Assembly: GCA_964373495.1 (NCBI GenBank)
Contig: CAYJUW010000043.1
Coordinates: 1 to 6,173, forward strand
Reading direction: 5' to 3'
Source of the DNA: JACQMJ01 sp964373495
Lineage (GTDB): Bacteria > Patescibacteriota > Minisyncoccia > Sungbacterales > SURF-37
Length of the DNA stretch: 6,173 bases
How positions within the stretch are numbered: position 1 is the stretch's first letter; each line of letters opens with the position of its first letter. The notes below the pieces were generated by a model, which made no database searches, was not told the origin of the DNA, and saw only the letters and a program-made list of their open reading frames with translations. Both the position numbers and the translations under genes were made by a program. Positions 5,937 through 6,173 of this stretch are shown here, in pieces.

Positions 5937-6173
5937 CTCCGACAGCTCTCTTAACTTCTGAACAAACTTCTCCCGATCGAATCCTCCCATGCTGAATAGC
6001 TCCCCATTCAGCACAATGGCCGGCGAAGAGAAAATCATATGCTTTTGCGCCATGGCCTGTCCCTCGGGAGTCGTCACATCCACCTTTGTATAGGTGATGT
6101 TCGGCCAATCCCGGGCAATGCCCTGCCAGAAGTCGTCAAAGGCCCGGCAAATCTGGCAGCCGGGCGAGTGGAG
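5934..6173 (-). CDS. Thioredoxin-fold protein, partial (N-terminus beyond the window)
   Basis: The frame is open from the window edge to TAA at 5936-5934, giving the last 79 residues. They begin at a CxxC redox motif (GCQIC, cysteines at partial positions 6 and 9). A strand ITYTKVDV, the cis-proline region FSSPAIVLNG and a final helix (EKFVQKLREL) follow, as in small thioredoxin- or glutaredoxin-like proteins. The start and any signal peptide are outside the window, so I cannot say whether it acts in the cytosol or outside. Its place at the head of this run, before a CcdA-type gene, suggests it exchanges electrons with the C58/C179 pair of that protein. A minus-strand frame at 5857-6108 overlaps it out of register and is a shadow. 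Confidence 0.85.
   Translation of the reverse strand, partial: LHSPGCQICRAFDDFWQGIARDWPNITYTKVDVTTPEGQAMAQKHMIFSSPAIVLNGELFSMGGFDREKFVQKLRELSE

Noticed and set aside
5857..6108. Minus-strand frame of 83 residues over the thioredoxin-like gene
   Set aside because: It is out of register with the CxxC-containing frame and ends in translated repeat DNA. The other frame has the thioredoxin signatures.

Overview
The window is a compact run of genes, all on the minus strand. In transcription order (right to left) they are: a thioredoxin-fold protein cut by the window edge (5934-6173), a DoxX-family membrane protein (5412-5795), a CcdA/DsbD-type membrane protein fused to a His/Met-rich extracytoplasmic domain (3185-5410), a membrane-anchored CuA-like cupredoxin (2755-3192), a four-helix-bundle protein between inverted repeats (2361-2726), and a CopA-type Cu(I) P1B-ATPase (38-2308). 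Gaps are tiny or negative: 1 base between doxX and the ccdA fusion, and an 8-base overlap between the ccdA fusion and the cupredoxin. This suggests one operon for copper handling and thiol redox at the membrane. The long plus-strand reading frames are antisense shadows of these genes. Bases 1-37, after the copA stop, hold nothing I can identify.

My reading of the genes together is inference. The thioredoxin-like protein would supply electrons to the CcdA-type cysteine pair (C58/C179). The His/Met-rich outer domain and the cupredoxin would bind or receive copper outside the membrane, and CopA would export cytosolic Cu(I). DoxX-like proteins often sit in thiol/redox membrane gene sets. No cytochrome oxidase subunit I is in the window, so a link to oxidase CuA assembly cannot be tested here.

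The most unusual content is a dispersed 7-base-period repeat family. A four-heptad (28-base) core, whose second heptad is NAAGCAC and third NAAATCC, occurs four times: as two inverted copies flanking the four-helix-bundle gene (2311-2338 and 2727-2754), once in frame inside the CcdA fusion gene (4363-4390), and once at 5803-5830. At 5803 it faces a related inverted arm (5912-5936) with no gene between. The leading base N is the same within a locus but differs between loci (A, C or G). This looks like a small mobile or amplifying element family, with the four-helix-bundle gene as possible cargo or partner. A separate REP-like motif (5829-5852) lies inside the gene-free locus.

Organism: a bacterium using the standard code (TGA serves as a stop), about 60% GC in the core genes by spot counts. 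Such heptad repeats, the TTCGAYAAGCTCAGGGC-type motif and stand-alone four-helix-bundle genes remind me of genomes of uncultured lineages (Patescibacteria/CPR, Omnitrophota and similar). No marker gene here fixes the phylum, so this is a weak guess.
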